This document shows positions 43,878 through 52,774 of a stretch of 64,000 nucleotides of DNA, in pieces. Within the stretch, counting starts at the first letter, position 1; each line of letters begins with the position of its first letter. Made by a program: the position numbers and the translations under genes. Source of the DNA: Thermoleophilaceae bacterium (GTDB lineage Bacteria; Actinomycetota; Thermoleophilia; Solirubrobacterales; Thermoleophilaceae); NCBI GenBank assembly GCA_030447905.1, contig JAUJNZ010000002.1:253432-317431 (forward strand). Direction: 5' to 3'. The notes under the pieces are model-generated. The model worked only from the letters and a program-made list of their open reading frames with translations. It was not told the DNA's origin and ran no database searches.

Positions 43878-44855
43878 CTAGCCGTCGGCGTCGACCGTCA
43901 GCACGAGCTTGCCGAAGTTATCGCCCTGCGCGAGCCGGGCGTAGGCGTCGAGCGCCAGCGACAGCGGGATCGTGCTGTCCACCACCGGCCGGACGCCGGT
44001 GGTGGACAGCATCGTCACCAGGTGGGCGAGCTCTGAACGCGTGCCCATCGTCGCCCCGACCACTCGCAGCTGACGAAAGAACACGTGCTGGAGCTCGGCG
44101 GGCGGATCGAATCCGCTCGTCGCTCCGGCTACGACGATCGTGCCCCCCTGGACGACCGAGCGCAGCGAGTGCCTCCAGGTCGCCTCGCCGACGGTCTCGA
44201 GCACGCAGTCGACCCGCTCGGGCAGGCGCTCGCCCGCTTCGAAGGCCGCGTGAGCGCCGAGCTCGACCGCCCGCTCGCCCTTGGCCGGATCGCGGCTCGC
44301 GACCCAGATCCGCAGCCCGGCCGCTCGTCCGAGGAGGATCGCCGCCGTGGCCACGCCGCCGCCGGCGCCCTGAATGAGCACCGTCCGCCCCGCGCGCAGC
44401 TCGCCCTTGGTGAACAGCATCCGGTAGGCGGTGAGCCAGGCGGTCGGCAGGCAGGCCGCCTCCGCGAACGAGAGCGCCGGCGGCTTGTCGAGCAGGTTGC
44501 GCTGCGGGACGGCCACGAGCTCGGCGTGCGTGCCGTCGTAGCGCTCGGAGAGGATCGAGGAGTCAGGGGCGAGCGTCTCGTCCTCGGCGGCGCCGGGGGT
44601 AGAGATCACGGCGTGGACGATCACCTCGCGACCTTCCGCAGTGAGCCCCGCGGCGTCGCAGCCGAGGACGATCGGCAGGCGGTCGCGGTCGATGCCGACC
44701 CCGCGCAGTGTCCACAGGTCGTGGTGGTTGAGCGAGGCGGCGCGCACGCGCACGACCTCCCAACCCGGCGGCGGCTCGGGGTCGGGATGCTCGCCGAGCT
44801 CGAGGCCCGAGAGCGGGTCCTCGGCGGACGTGCGGGCGGCGGTGGCGGCGAGCAT
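43878..44855 (-). CDS. Zinc-independent MDR oxidoreductase (quinone-oxidoreductase-like)
   Basis: A 325-residue medium-chain dehydrogenase: L-N-H-H-D-L-W near 44-50, V-L-G-C-D-A-A-G (about 63-70), Rossmann loop L-I-Q-G-A-G-G-G-V-A-T-A (about 156-167) and a C-terminus with V-F-F-R-Q-L-R-V-V-G-A-T-M-G. There is no structural four-Cys zinc site, which places it with quinone oxidoreductase/crotonyl-CoA-reductase-like members. Its end faces the DUF4870 gene. Confidence 0.8.
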   Translation of the reverse strand: MLAATAARTSAEDPLSGLELGEHPDPEPPPGWEVVRVRAASLNHHDLWTLRGVGIDRDRLPIVLGCDAAGLTAEGREVIVHAVISTPGAAEDETLAPDSSILSERYDGTHAELVAVPQRNLLDKPPALSFAEAACLPTAWLTAYRMLFTKGELRAGRTVLIQGAGGGVATAAILLGRAAGLRIWVASRDPAKGERAVELGAHAAFEAGERLPERVDCVLETVGEATWRHSLRSVVQGGTIVVAGATSGFDPPAELQHVFFRQLRVVGATMGTRSELAHLVTMLSTTGVRPVVDSTIPLSLALDAYARLAQGDNFGKLVLTVDADG

Positions 44856-44964
44856 GGAAAGGGGGCGTGCCCGAGCAGATCCAATCCGTAGTCAGTCCGC
44901 GCAACGGCTCCGTCGAGGAGAACCTATGGGCCCACCGCCGCCCGGTCGCGCCCCCGAGCCCCCG

Positions 44965-46497
44965 TCACCGACCGCCGAGCGCCGTCCCCACCTCGACCGC
45001 CACGCTCATCAGCGGCGCGGGGATCAGCCCGAAGAAAACGGTCGCCGCGGCGCACGCGATCGCCACACCGGTCACCTCGGGCTGCGCTCTCGCTCCGGCC
45101 TCGGGCGACTCGCCGCCCACCGGTAGCACCTGGCGCGGCGGCGGCCCCGGCACCCGTATCTCCATCGGCGCGAACCACATCGTCGCGACCACGCGCAGGT
45201 AGTAGACGAGCGAGATGATCGAGCCGACGACGATCGCCACGCCCAGCACCCCGTAGTCGCCCTCGAAGGTCCCGCGGATGAGGTAGAACTTCCCCCACAG
45301 CCCTGCGGTTCCCGGGAGCCCGGCGAGCGCGAGCATCGCCACCGTCATGGAGGCGGCGAGCCACGGGCTCGCCCGGCCGAGGCCCTCGAGCGAGCGCAGG
45401 TCGTCGCCGTGCTCGGAGAAGCGCTCGCGCGCGACGATCACCGCAAACGCGGCGACGTTCATGAGCAGGTAGATGGCCAGGTAGAAGACGGTGGCCTGGA
45501 GCCCCAGGCGCGTGCCCACCACGACGCCGGCGAGCAGGTAGCCGGCCTGAGCCACGCCCGACCACGCGAGCATCCGCTTGAGCGAGCGCTGGGCGATCGC
45601 GCCGACGTTGCCGATCACGATCGTGGCGATGGCCAGCGCGGCGAGCGCGGGGGCCCAGGTCTCGATCGCGTCCGGCAGCGCGCTGAGGAAGAAGCGCAGG
45701 ATGATCCCGAACGCGGCGGCCTTGGTGGCGACGGCCATGAACGCGGTGATCGGGGTCGGCGCACCCTGGTATACGTCGGGCGTCCACTGGTGAAACGGCG
45801 CGACCGACGCCTTGAAGGCGAGGCCGGTCACCGCGAGCGCGACGCCGGTGAGAAGCAGCGGATCGGTGGCCGTCTCGCCAGCGTCGACGGCGCGCGCGAT
45901 GGAGTTGAATCCGGTCGCCCCGGTAGCGCCGTAGACGAGCGCCAGCCCGTAGAGCAACGCGGCCGACCCGAACGAGCCGATCACCAGGTACTTGAGCCCC
46001 GACTCGAGCGATTCGCGGCGGCGCACGAGGCTTGCGCACAGGACGTAGAGCGGGATCGACAGCAGCTCGAGGCCGAGGAAGAACGTGACGAGGTTGGTCG
46101 CCCCGGCGAGGATGACCATGCCCGCGATCGAGCCGAGCAGCAGCGAGAGGTACTCGCCGGCGCCGGCCTCACGGATCGCCTCGTCGCGGAATGACAGGGC
46201 GATCGTGGCCAGCCCCGCGGCGACGAAGAGCAGGGTCAGGAAGAGGGTCAACGTGTCGAAGACGAGCGCGCCCTCGACCACCGGCCGCTGGCGGCCGGGC
46301 TCCCAGGTCAAGACCGAGGCCACGCCCGCGGCGACCAGCGAGATCGCGCCGAGGACCGGTACGACGACGCGCTGCACGATGGGGGCGCTCGCGAGGCTCA
46401 CCATGAGCACGACGACCGAGCCGCCGATGAGGGCGATCAGGGGCGAGAGCGACGCGAGGTCGACCTTCGGAGCGGCGACGGCGGCGAGTAGGTTCAC
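44965..46497 (-). CDS. nuoN: NADH-quinone oxidoreductase subunit N
   Basis: A 510-residue antiporter-like subunit with 14 predicted membrane helices. It carries the conserved K and E of the proton-translocating half-channels in the P-L-Y-V-L-C-A-S and L-K-Y-L-V-I-G-S-F-G-S (about 155-180) and F-H-Q-W-T-P-D-V-Y-Q-G-A-P-T-P (about 236-250) segments. It is the last gene of the operon; its ATG overlaps the NuoM stop by 4 bases. With NuoL and NuoM it forms the proton-pumping arm of complex I. Confidence 0.95.
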   Translation of the reverse strand: MNLLAAVAAPKVDLASLSPLIALIGGSVVVLMVSLASAPIVQRVVVPVLGAISLVAAGVASVLTWEPGRQRPVVEGALVFDTLTLFLTLLFVAAGLATIALSFRDEAIREAGAGEYLSLLLGSIAGMVILAGATNLVTFFLGLELLSIPLYVLCASLVRRRESLESGLKYLVIGSFGSAALLYGLALVYGATGATGFNSIARAVDAGETATDPLLLTGVALAVTGLAFKASVAPFHQWTPDVYQGAPTPITAFMAVATKAAAFGIILRFFLSALPDAIETWAPALAALAIATIVIGNVGAIAQRSLKRMLAWSGVAQAGYLLAGVVVGTRLGLQATVFYLAIYLLMNVAAFAVIVARERFSEHGDDLRSLEGLGRASPWLAASMTVAMLALAGLPGTAGLWGKFYLIRGTFEGDYGVLGVAIVVGSIISLVYYLRVVATMWFAPMEIRVPGPPPRQVLPVGGESPEAGARAQPEVTGVAIACAAATVFFGLIPAPLMSVAVEVGTALGGR

Positions 46498-48104
46498 GGC
46501 ACCGACTCCCCTCCCGGCCGGCTCGGCGAGCGGATCGGCGCCTCGCCGGGGACGGTCGCGCCCTCGGGGGTCGCTTCCGGCGCCGGCAGAGCCGCCGCCT
46601 CGGGGATCCCGTCGGCGAGCTGCTGAGCCTCCTGCAGCCGCGCGGTCGTATCGCCTTCGGTGCGAGCGAGGACGAGCTGGGGATAGGCCCCGAGCGCGAC
46701 GAGCACGGCGACCAGCGGCGCGATCCCTGCCATGTCGATCCGTCCCATCTCCCGCGAGGCGACCTCGGGCGCCGTCCGGTAGTGCATCGCCGCCTGGAAG
46801 AAGCGGATCATGTACACGGCCGCGAGCACGACGCCCACGCTGGCCACGAGCCCGTAGACGATCTTGTCCTCGAAGGTCCCGAACAGGATCAGCAGCTCAC
46901 CGACGAAGTTCGGCGACCCCGGCATGGCGAGCGTGGCGAACGAGACGATCAGGAACATGGCCGCGAGCACGGGCGCGCGCACGGCCATGCCGCCCATCCG
47001 CGCCAGGGACTCCGAGCCGCCCGTCCGGGCCGCCAGCACGCCGATGATCAGGATCAGGGCCGCGGCCACCAGGCCGTGGGTGACCATCTGGAGGACCGCG
47101 CCCTGGGCGCCCTTGGGATCGAGGGCGAAGATCCCGAGCAGGATGAACCCGAGCTGGGCGATCGACGAGTATCCGACGACGAGCCGCGCGTCGTCCTGTG
47201 AGAAGGCGAGCGCCGACCCGTAGAGGATCGAGAAGACGGCGATCACGAGCATCAGCTCCTGCATCGCGACGCTCGCGTCCGGGAGGATCGGCAGCACCAC
47301 GCGCACGAAGCCGTAGACGCCGACCTTGGACAGCACGGCCGACAGCAGCGCGAGCACCGGCAGCGGACACGCGCGGTAGGCGTCGGGAAGCCAGCCGTGG
47401 AAGGGAAAGACCGGCGCCTTGACCAGGAAGGCGGCGGCAAAGCCGAGGAAGATCGGTATCTCGGCGCCCTCGGGGAGCGAGCGGCGCGCGAGCTCCGGGA
47501 GGGCGAACGAAAGCTCGCCGCCCCTGGGCGTCGAGAGGACGCCGAGCGCCACCGCGGCAGCCAGCATGAACAGCGAGCCGACCAGCGTGTAGATGACGAA
47601 CTTGCTCGTCGCCGCCACCCGCTCGCGTCCGCCCCACTGACCGATCAGGAAGTAGAACGGGACGAGCATGAGGTCGAAGAAGGCGACGAAGAGCGCCAGG
47701 TCCTGGGCGAGGAAGGAGCCGAGCACCGCGGTCTCGGCGAGGCCCATGTGGAAGAAGAAGACGCGCGGGCGCTCGAAGCGCCGGTCCGGCAGGCGGAAGG
47801 CGGCGGCCATCGTGGCGGCGAGCCACAGCAGCGCCGTGAGGGTGACCAGGAAGAGGCTGAGGCCGTCGACCCCGAGCGAGAAGCGAATCCCGAGCTCGGG
47901 GATCCACGGCTCGTCGGTCACGTAGCGCAGCCCCTTGCCGCCGGGCGAGAAGTCGGCGACCATGAAGATCGTGTAGGCGAAGGCGCCGGCCGCGCCGACG
48001 ACCGCCAGCCAGCGCGCCGCCCGCGCCGGTGCAATCAGGCCGATCAGGCCGGCGACGAACGGGATCGCCATGAAGGCGGGGAGGGGGATGTCGAGCACCG
48101 GCAC
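46494..48104 (-). CDS. nuoM: NADH-quinone oxidoreductase subunit M
   Basis: A 536-residue antiporter-like subunit: F-S-L-G-V-D-G-L-S-L at about 52-61, M-L-V-P-F-Y-F-L-I-G-Q-W-G with the conserved Glu of helix 5 earlier, P-V-F-P-F-H-G-W-L-P-D-A-Y (about 225-237) and K-V-G-V-Y-G-F-V-R. The C-terminal 60 residues are Ala/Glu/Pro rich and not part of the core. It starts 15 bases after nuoL. Confidence 0.95.
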   Translation of the reverse strand: MPVLDIPLPAFMAIPFVAGLIGLIAPARAARWLAVVGAAGAFAYTIFMVADFSPGGKGLRYVTDEPWIPELGIRFSLGVDGLSLFLVTLTALLWLAATMAAAFRLPDRRFERPRVFFFHMGLAETAVLGSFLAQDLALFVAFFDLMLVPFYFLIGQWGGRERVAATSKFVIYTLVGSLFMLAAAVALGVLSTPRGGELSFALPELARRSLPEGAEIPIFLGFAAAFLVKAPVFPFHGWLPDAYRACPLPVLALLSAVLSKVGVYGFVRVVLPILPDASVAMQELMLVIAVFSILYGSALAFSQDDARLVVGYSSIAQLGFILLGIFALDPKGAQGAVLQMVTHGLVAAALILIIGVLAARTGGSESLARMGGMAVRAPVLAAMFLIVSFATLAMPGSPNFVGELLILFGTFEDKIVYGLVASVGVVLAAVYMIRFFQAAMHYRTAPEVASREMGRIDMAGIAPLVAVLVALGAYPQLVLARTEGDTTARLQEAQQLADGIPEAAALPAPEATPEGATVPGEAPIRSPSRPGGESVP

Positions 48105-48119
48105 GGCCCCGCCCTCGCC

Positions 48120-50141
48120 TCAGCCGCTCGCGATCAGGAAGTAGAGGGCGAGGACGCTTACTCCGGCCAGCAGCAGCAGCGCGTAGGCGCGCAGGTAGCC
48201 GGTCTGGATGGCCCGGGCAAACGCGGTGCCCGCGCGCACCGCCCCGGCGGCCCCGCCCACGATCGCGCGCTGCACCAAGAGCCGCTCGATCGTCGTCCGG
48301 CCGAAGCGCCCGAGCGCCCGGCCGGACCGAACGAACACGCGGTCGTAGAGCTCGTCGAAGTACCACTTGTTAGCCAGGAAGGAGTGGACGGGCCTCAGTC
48401 GCTCGCGAGCCGACCGCGCGAGACCCGGACGGCGGACGTACACGAAGTAGGCGGCGCCGATCCCGAGCAGGGCGAGCGCGCCACCGATGAAGAGGTCTTT
48501 GATCTGGTCCGCGGGCAGCGGTTTGTCGGCGATGTACTCGGACGCCGCGAAGGTCGGCTCGAGGAAGTGCTCCACCCCGGCGGTCAGGCCCGGGATCGCG
48601 ACGAACCCGCCGACCAACGCGAGCACGGCCAGCACGGCCATCGGCGCCTTCATCGACAGCGAGCGCTCGGCGATGTGGTGCTCGGGCCCTGGGAACCCGA
48701 CGTCGGTGTCCTCCTCCTCTCCGGTCAGCGGGTTGCGCGGTTCGCCGTGGGCGAGCTCACCCCCTGCGAGCTGCTCGGCCTCTGGCACCGGGTCCCCGTA
48801 GAAGACCCGGAAGACCATGCGGAACGCGTAGAAGGCGGTCAGCAGCGCCGCGGCGTAGGCGACGATGCCGAGCGTCGAGTAGATCCCGCCGCGGTGCAGG
48901 GCGTAGGCGATGACCTCGTCCTTCGAGAAGAAGCCCGAGAGCAGCGGGAAGCTCGCGAGCGCGGCCGCTCCGATCGTGAACGTGGCGAACGTGAACGGCA
49001 TCGCCTTGCGAAAGCCCCCCATGCGGTCGATCGACTCGTTGGTCATCCCGAGCGCCGAGACCACCGAGCCCGCACCCATAAAGAGCAGGGCCTTGAAGAA
49101 GGCGTGGGTCATGAGGTGGAAGAGGCCGGCGCTGTAGGCGAAGGCGGTCACGCCGAGCATCATGTAGCCGATCTGGGAGATCGTCGAGTAGGCGATGATC
49201 CGCTTGAGGTCGGTCGCCACCAGGGCGACCGTGGCGGCGAAGACGAGCGTCAGCGTGGCGATCGCGGCGCCGGTCGCCGCGGCCGTCGGCGCCCGCTCGA
49301 AGAGCGGGTAGGTGCGTGCGATCAGGTAGACGCCCGCGGTGACCATCGTCGCCGCGTGGATCAGCGCGGAGACCGGCGTGGGGCCCTCCATGGCGTCCGG
49401 GAGCCACGTGTGCAGCGGGATCTGGCCCGATTTCGCGAACGCTCCGACCAGCAGCAGCAGGCAGGTTGCGATCAGCACGGGCTCGTCGTGCGGCACCTTG
49501 CGCACGGCCTCGAACGCCCCGAGGTAGTTGAGCGTCCCGAGCTCGCTGAGGATCAGGAACGCCGCGATCACGAGCGCCACGTCGCCGATCACGTTGATCA
49601 CGAACGCCTTGATCCCGGCGGTCGCCGCCGTGTCGCGGCGATACCAGAACGAGATCAGCAGGTACGACGCCGCGCCGACGAACGCCCAGCCGACGATCAG
49701 CAGCACGAAGTTCGCCGCGAGCACGAGCAGCAGCATCGAGAACACGAAGAAGTTGAGGTAGGAGAAGAAGCGCGCGTAACCGCGGTCGGAGCCCAGATAG
49801 CTGACCGAGTAGATGTGGATCAGGAACGAGACCCCCGAGACCACGAGCACCATGAACGTCGAGAGCGGGTCGACGAGGATGGCGACGTCGACATCCAGGC
49901 CCCCGGTGCCGATGTAGCGGAACAGGCTCCACTCCAGATGGCGTCCCTCCGGCGGGAGACGCTCGAGGGTGGAGTACATCCGGGTTGCCGCAAAGAACGA
50001 CAGGCCGACCGTCGCCGAGCCGATCCATCCGGCCAGGCGCCCCGGCAGCCACCGCCAGCCCAGAGCGATGGCAACCGTCCCGACGAGCGGAAACAGGAGG
50101 ACGGACCAGCCCGCGGAGATCGGGAAGGGCATGCCAGTCAT
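48120..50141 (-). CDS. nuoL: NADH-quinone oxidoreductase subunit L
   Basis: A 673-residue protein, the largest antiporter-like subunit. W-A-F-V-G-A-A-S-Y-L-L-I (about 150), H-T-W-L-P-D-A-M-E-G-P-T-P-V-S-A-L-I-H-A-A-T-M-V (about 240-262) and F-S-K-D-E-V-I-A (about 405-412) are canonical. The C-terminal part has the long lateral helix region and final membrane helix. The ATG overlaps nuoK's stop by 4 bases (ATGA). No frameshift in over 2 kb. Confidence 0.95.
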   Translation of the reverse strand: MTGMPFPISAGWSVLLFPLVGTVAIALGWRWLPGRLAGWIGSATVGLSFFAATRMYSTLERLPPEGRHLEWSLFRYIGTGGLDVDVAILVDPLSTFMVLVVSGVSFLIHIYSVSYLGSDRGYARFFSYLNFFVFSMLLLVLAANFVLLIVGWAFVGAASYLLISFWYRRDTAATAGIKAFVINVIGDVALVIAAFLILSELGTLNYLGAFEAVRKVPHDEPVLIATCLLLLVGAFAKSGQIPLHTWLPDAMEGPTPVSALIHAATMVTAGVYLIARTYPLFERAPTAAATGAAIATLTLVFAATVALVATDLKRIIAYSTISQIGYMMLGVTAFAYSAGLFHLMTHAFFKALLFMGAGSVVSALGMTNESIDRMGGFRKAMPFTFATFTIGAAALASFPLLSGFFSKDEVIAYALHRGGIYSTLGIVAYAAALLTAFYAFRMVFRVFYGDPVPEAEQLAGGELAHGEPRNPLTGEEEDTDVGFPGPEHHIAERSLSMKAPMAVLAVLALVGGFVAIPGLTAGVEHFLEPTFAASEYIADKPLPADQIKDLFIGGALALLGIGAAYFVYVRRPGLARSARERLRPVHSFLANKWYFDELYDRVFVRSGRALGRFGRTTIERLLVQRAIVGGAAGAVRAGTAFARAIQTGYLRAYALLLLAGVSVLALYFLIASG

Positions 50142-50437
50142 CCGCGCAGCTCCGACATCTGGTCGGCGTCGATCGGCAGCTTGTTCCGGTACATGGCCAC
50201 GATCAGCCCGAGCCCGATCACGACCTCGCAGGCGGCGACGACCATCACGACCAGCGCGAAGACCTGGCCGTCGCCGTTGCCGTAGGCCCGGGCAAAGGCG
50301 ATCAGGGCCAGGTTCCCGGCGTTCAGCATCAGCTCGAGGCAGAGCAGGATCACGAGCGGGTTGCGCCGGGTGAGCACCCCGGCCGCGCCGATGCTGAAGA
50401 TGAACGCCGACAGGACGACGAACCAGGCGATGCCCAC
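50138..50437 (-). CDS. nuoK: NADH-quinone oxidoreductase subunit K
   Basis: A 99-residue protein with three membrane helices and N-P-L-V-I-L-L-C-L-E-L-M-L-N-A (about 27-41), which includes the conserved Glu of helix 2, and G-L-G-L-I-V-A-M-Y-R (about 75-84). Two bases separate it from the nuoJ stop. Confidence 0.95.
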   Translation of the reverse strand: MGIAWFVVLSAFIFSIGAAGVLTRRNPLVILLCLELMLNAGNLALIAFARAYGNGDGQVFALVVMVVAACEVVIGLGLIVAMYRNKLPIDADQMSELRG

Positions 50438-50439
50438 GG

Positions 50440-51147
50440 TCAGTCCTCCCGGCTCGCGCCCGTCCCGGCGGTCGCGGGCTCCCGCTCGGCGGGACCCGCC
50501 TCGTCGGCGGGCTCGCGCTCGCCGACCGGCTCCGCGCCGGGCGAGCCCGTGCCCGCCGCCGCCGGATCGGCGGCCTGCGGGCCCCGCTCCGGCCGGCGCC
50601 CGACCTGGTAGACCCGCTCGCCGCCCGCCTCCTCGAGGCCCCGCCGGCGGCGCGCCAGAACGACCGCGGCGACCGCGGCCACGAGCAGCAGGTACGAGGC
50701 CACCTCGAAGGCGATCAGGAAGCGCAGCATGAGCAGGTTCCCGATCGCCTGGGGCGAGCCGAACCCCGCCGTGACGTCGGGGCCGGCCGAGTCGACCGCG
50801 CGCAGACCCGAGCCCACCGTGGCGATCGCCACCTCGACGAGCAGCGCCGCCGCGAACACCGGTCCCAGCACCCGCAAGGATCCGGCCGAGGGCCCGAGCG
50901 GCTCCTCGATTCCCCCCACGTAGGCGACGACGAACACGTACAGGACCATCACCGCGCCCGCGTACACGACGACCTGCGCGGCGGCCAGGAACTCCGCACG
51001 CAGGAGCAGGAAGAGTACGGCGAGCGCGAGCAGGTGCCCGACGAGGGCGAGCACGCTGAAGAAGGGATTTCGCAGGACGACGACGCCGACGGCGCCCGCG
51101 AGCGCCCCGGCGGCCGCGAGGAAGAAGAGGATCTGCTCGAACAGCAC
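50440..51147 (-). CDS. nuoJ: NADH-quinone oxidoreductase subunit J
   Basis: A 235-residue protein. Five membrane helices span about 1-165, with N-P-F-F-S-V-L-A-L (about 27-35) and V-V-Y-A-G-A-V-M-V-L-Y-V-F-V-V (about 61-75) as the pi-bulge region typical of NuoJ. The last 65 residues form a hydrophilic Ala/Glu/Pro/Arg tail not present in most NuoJ proteins. GTG 51147 is used as start because homology begins there; the frame extends further upstream without homology. Confidence 0.9.
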   Translation of the reverse strand: MLFEQILFFLAAAGALAGAVGVVVLRNPFFSVLALVGHLLALAVLFLLLRAEFLAAAQVVVYAGAVMVLYVFVVAYVGGIEEPLGPSAGSLRVLGPVFAAALLVEVAIATVGSGLRAVDSAGPDVTAGFGSPQAIGNLLMLRFLIAFEVASYLLLVAAVAAVVLARRRRGLEEAGGERVYQVGRRPERGPQAADPAAAGTGSPGAEPVGEREPADEAGPAEREPATAGTGASRED

Positions 51148-51173
51148 CGGCCCGCCCCTCCGAGGCGCGAGGC

Positions 51174-51749
51174 CTACTCGCCCTCGCGCCGCAGCGGCGT
51201 GCGCTCGATCGGCTCGGCCAGGAGCATCTCCTTGGTAAAGATCAGGTCGGAGCGGGTGTAGTCGGAGAGCTCGTAGTCGTTGCCCATGGTGATCGCGTCG
51301 AACGGGCACGCGAGCTCGCAGTAGCCGCAGAAGATGCAGCGGCTCATGTTGATCTCGTAGACCGCCGCGTAGCGCTCGCCCGCCGACACCTGGTGCTCGG
51401 GCGTGTTCTCGGCGGCGACCACCCGGATGCACTCGGCCGGGCACGCCGCGACGCACAGCGAGCAGCCGACGCACTTCTCGAGCCCCGATTCCTCGAAGCG
51501 GTGCAGCTTGTGGCGGCCGCGAAAGCGCGGGTAGACCGGCGTCTTCTGCTCGGGGTACTGGATCGTCGTCGGCTTCTCGAGCGTGCGCGCGAGCGTCGTG
51601 CGCAGGCTCCGCAACGTGGCGCCGAAGGCGCGGTAGACGGCTTTGGAGCGGGTCGGCGTGGGACCGCGCTGGACAGCGATCACGTCGTCTGACAGGGCGT
51701 TGGACGAGATGTCTGACATGGTCTCAGCGGCTCCCGGGTCGGGGGTCAT
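51174..51749 (-). CDS. nuoI: NADH-quinone oxidoreductase subunit I
   Basis: A 191-residue ferredoxin-like subunit with two 4Fe-4S motifs: [12 protein letters not shown] (about 88-99) and [12 protein letters not shown] (about 135-146), carrying N6a and N6b. ATG 51749 overlaps the nuoH stop (ATGA); an internal ATG at 51719 gives a 181-residue form and cannot be excluded. Confidence 0.95.
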   Translation of the reverse strand: MTPDPGAAETMSDISSNALSDDVIAVQRGPTPTRSKAVYRAFGATLRSLRTTLARTLEKPTTIQYPEQKTPVYPRFRGRHKLHRFEESGLEKCVGCSLCVAACPAECIRVVAAENTPEHQVSAGERYAAVYEINMSRCIFCGYCELACPFDAITMGNDYELSDYTRSDLIFTKEMLLAEPIERTPLRREGE

Positions 51750-52774
51750 AGGAGGACCACGAGGGTCGCGGTCACGAGGACGTTGAGGGTCGCGAGCGGG
51801 AGCAGGATCTTCCACCCGAGCGACATGAGCTGGTCGTAGCGTAGGCGCGGGACGGTCGCGCGCACCCAGATGAACAGCAGCACCAAGACGGCCATCTTCA
51901 GGAACATCCAGGTGGGCCCGAGGAACTCCGGCCCCGGCCCGTGCCAGCCCCCGAGAAAGACCGCAGCGGCAACGGCCGAGATGACGATTATCTCGAGGTA
52001 CTCGGCCAGGAAGAACGTCCCGAACCGCATTCCGCCGAACTCGGTGTTGTAGCCCGCGACGAGCTCGGCATCGGCTTCGGGGAGGTCGAACGGGGGGCGC
52101 GCGGCCTCCGCGAAGCCGGCGACCAGGAAGATCAGGAAGCCGACGACCTGGGGCACGACGAACCAGACCTTGTCCTGGGCGGCGACGATGTCGACGAGCG
52201 ACAGCGATCCCGCGGCGATGGCCACCCCGAGCAGGGAGAGCCCGATCGCCACCTCGTAGGAGACGAGCTGGGCCGCGGCGCGCATCGAGCCGAGGAACGA
52301 GTACTTGGATCCCGAGGCCCAGCCACCGAGCAACAGCCCGTAGAAGGCAAGCGAGCCGAAGGCCAAGAAGTAGAGGATGCCGATCGAGACGTCGATCCCG
52401 GCGAGCGCAAACTCGCCGCCGTAGGCGCCCGGCGCGCCGAAGGGGATGATCGCGAGCGTGAGCACCGCGGTGCCGATCGAGATCACCGGGGCGATGGCCA
52501 TCATCCACGGGACCGCGGTGGTCGGCGTCGAGGACTCCTTGGAGACGAGCTTGATCACGTCGGCGACCGGCTGCAGGAGCCCCGCCGGCCCGACGCGGTT
52601 GGGGCCGAGGCGGGACTGGAAGCGGCCGAGCAGGCGGCGCTCGAGCCACACGAGGGTGGGGGCGAGCTGGAGGACGAGCGCGAAGATGACGACGGCCTTG
52701 ACGAGCTGGACCCAGAGCGGACCGGGCGAGCTCACCTCGGCCGCCGAGCTGACCGCGGCGAGCGGGCTGCTCAT
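51746..52774 (-). CDS. nuoH: NADH-quinone oxidoreductase subunit H
   Basis: A 342-residue membrane subunit: [20 protein letters not shown] (about 43-62), [17 protein letters not shown] (about 210-226) and [11 protein letters not shown] (about 228-238). These form the quinone-binding channel with NuoB/D. Its ATG overlaps the nuoG stop by 4 bases. Confidence 0.95.
   Translation of the reverse strand: MSSPLAAVSSAAEVSSPGPLWVQLVKAVVIFALVLQLAPTLVWLERRLLGRFQSRLGPNRVGPAGLLQPVADVIKLVSKESSTPTTAVPWMMAIAPVISIGTAVLTLAIIPFGAPGAYGGEFALAGIDVSIGILYFLAFGSLAFYGLLLGGWASGSKYSFLGSMRAAAQLVSYEVAIGLSLLGVAIAAGSLSLVDIVAAQDKVWFVVPQVVGFLIFLVAGFAEAARPPFDLPEADAELVAGYNTEFGGMRFGTFFLAEYLEIIVISAVAAAVFLGGWHGPGPEFLGPTWMFLKMAVLVLLFIWVRATVPRLRYDQLMSLGWKILLPLATLNVLVTATLVVLL

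Noticed and set aside
47397..50285. A 962-codon plus-strand open frame
   Set aside because: It is antisense to nuoM/nuoL and has the Arg/Asp/Glu/His-rich composition of a mirror frame in high-GC DNA; the minus-strand genes are unmistakable.
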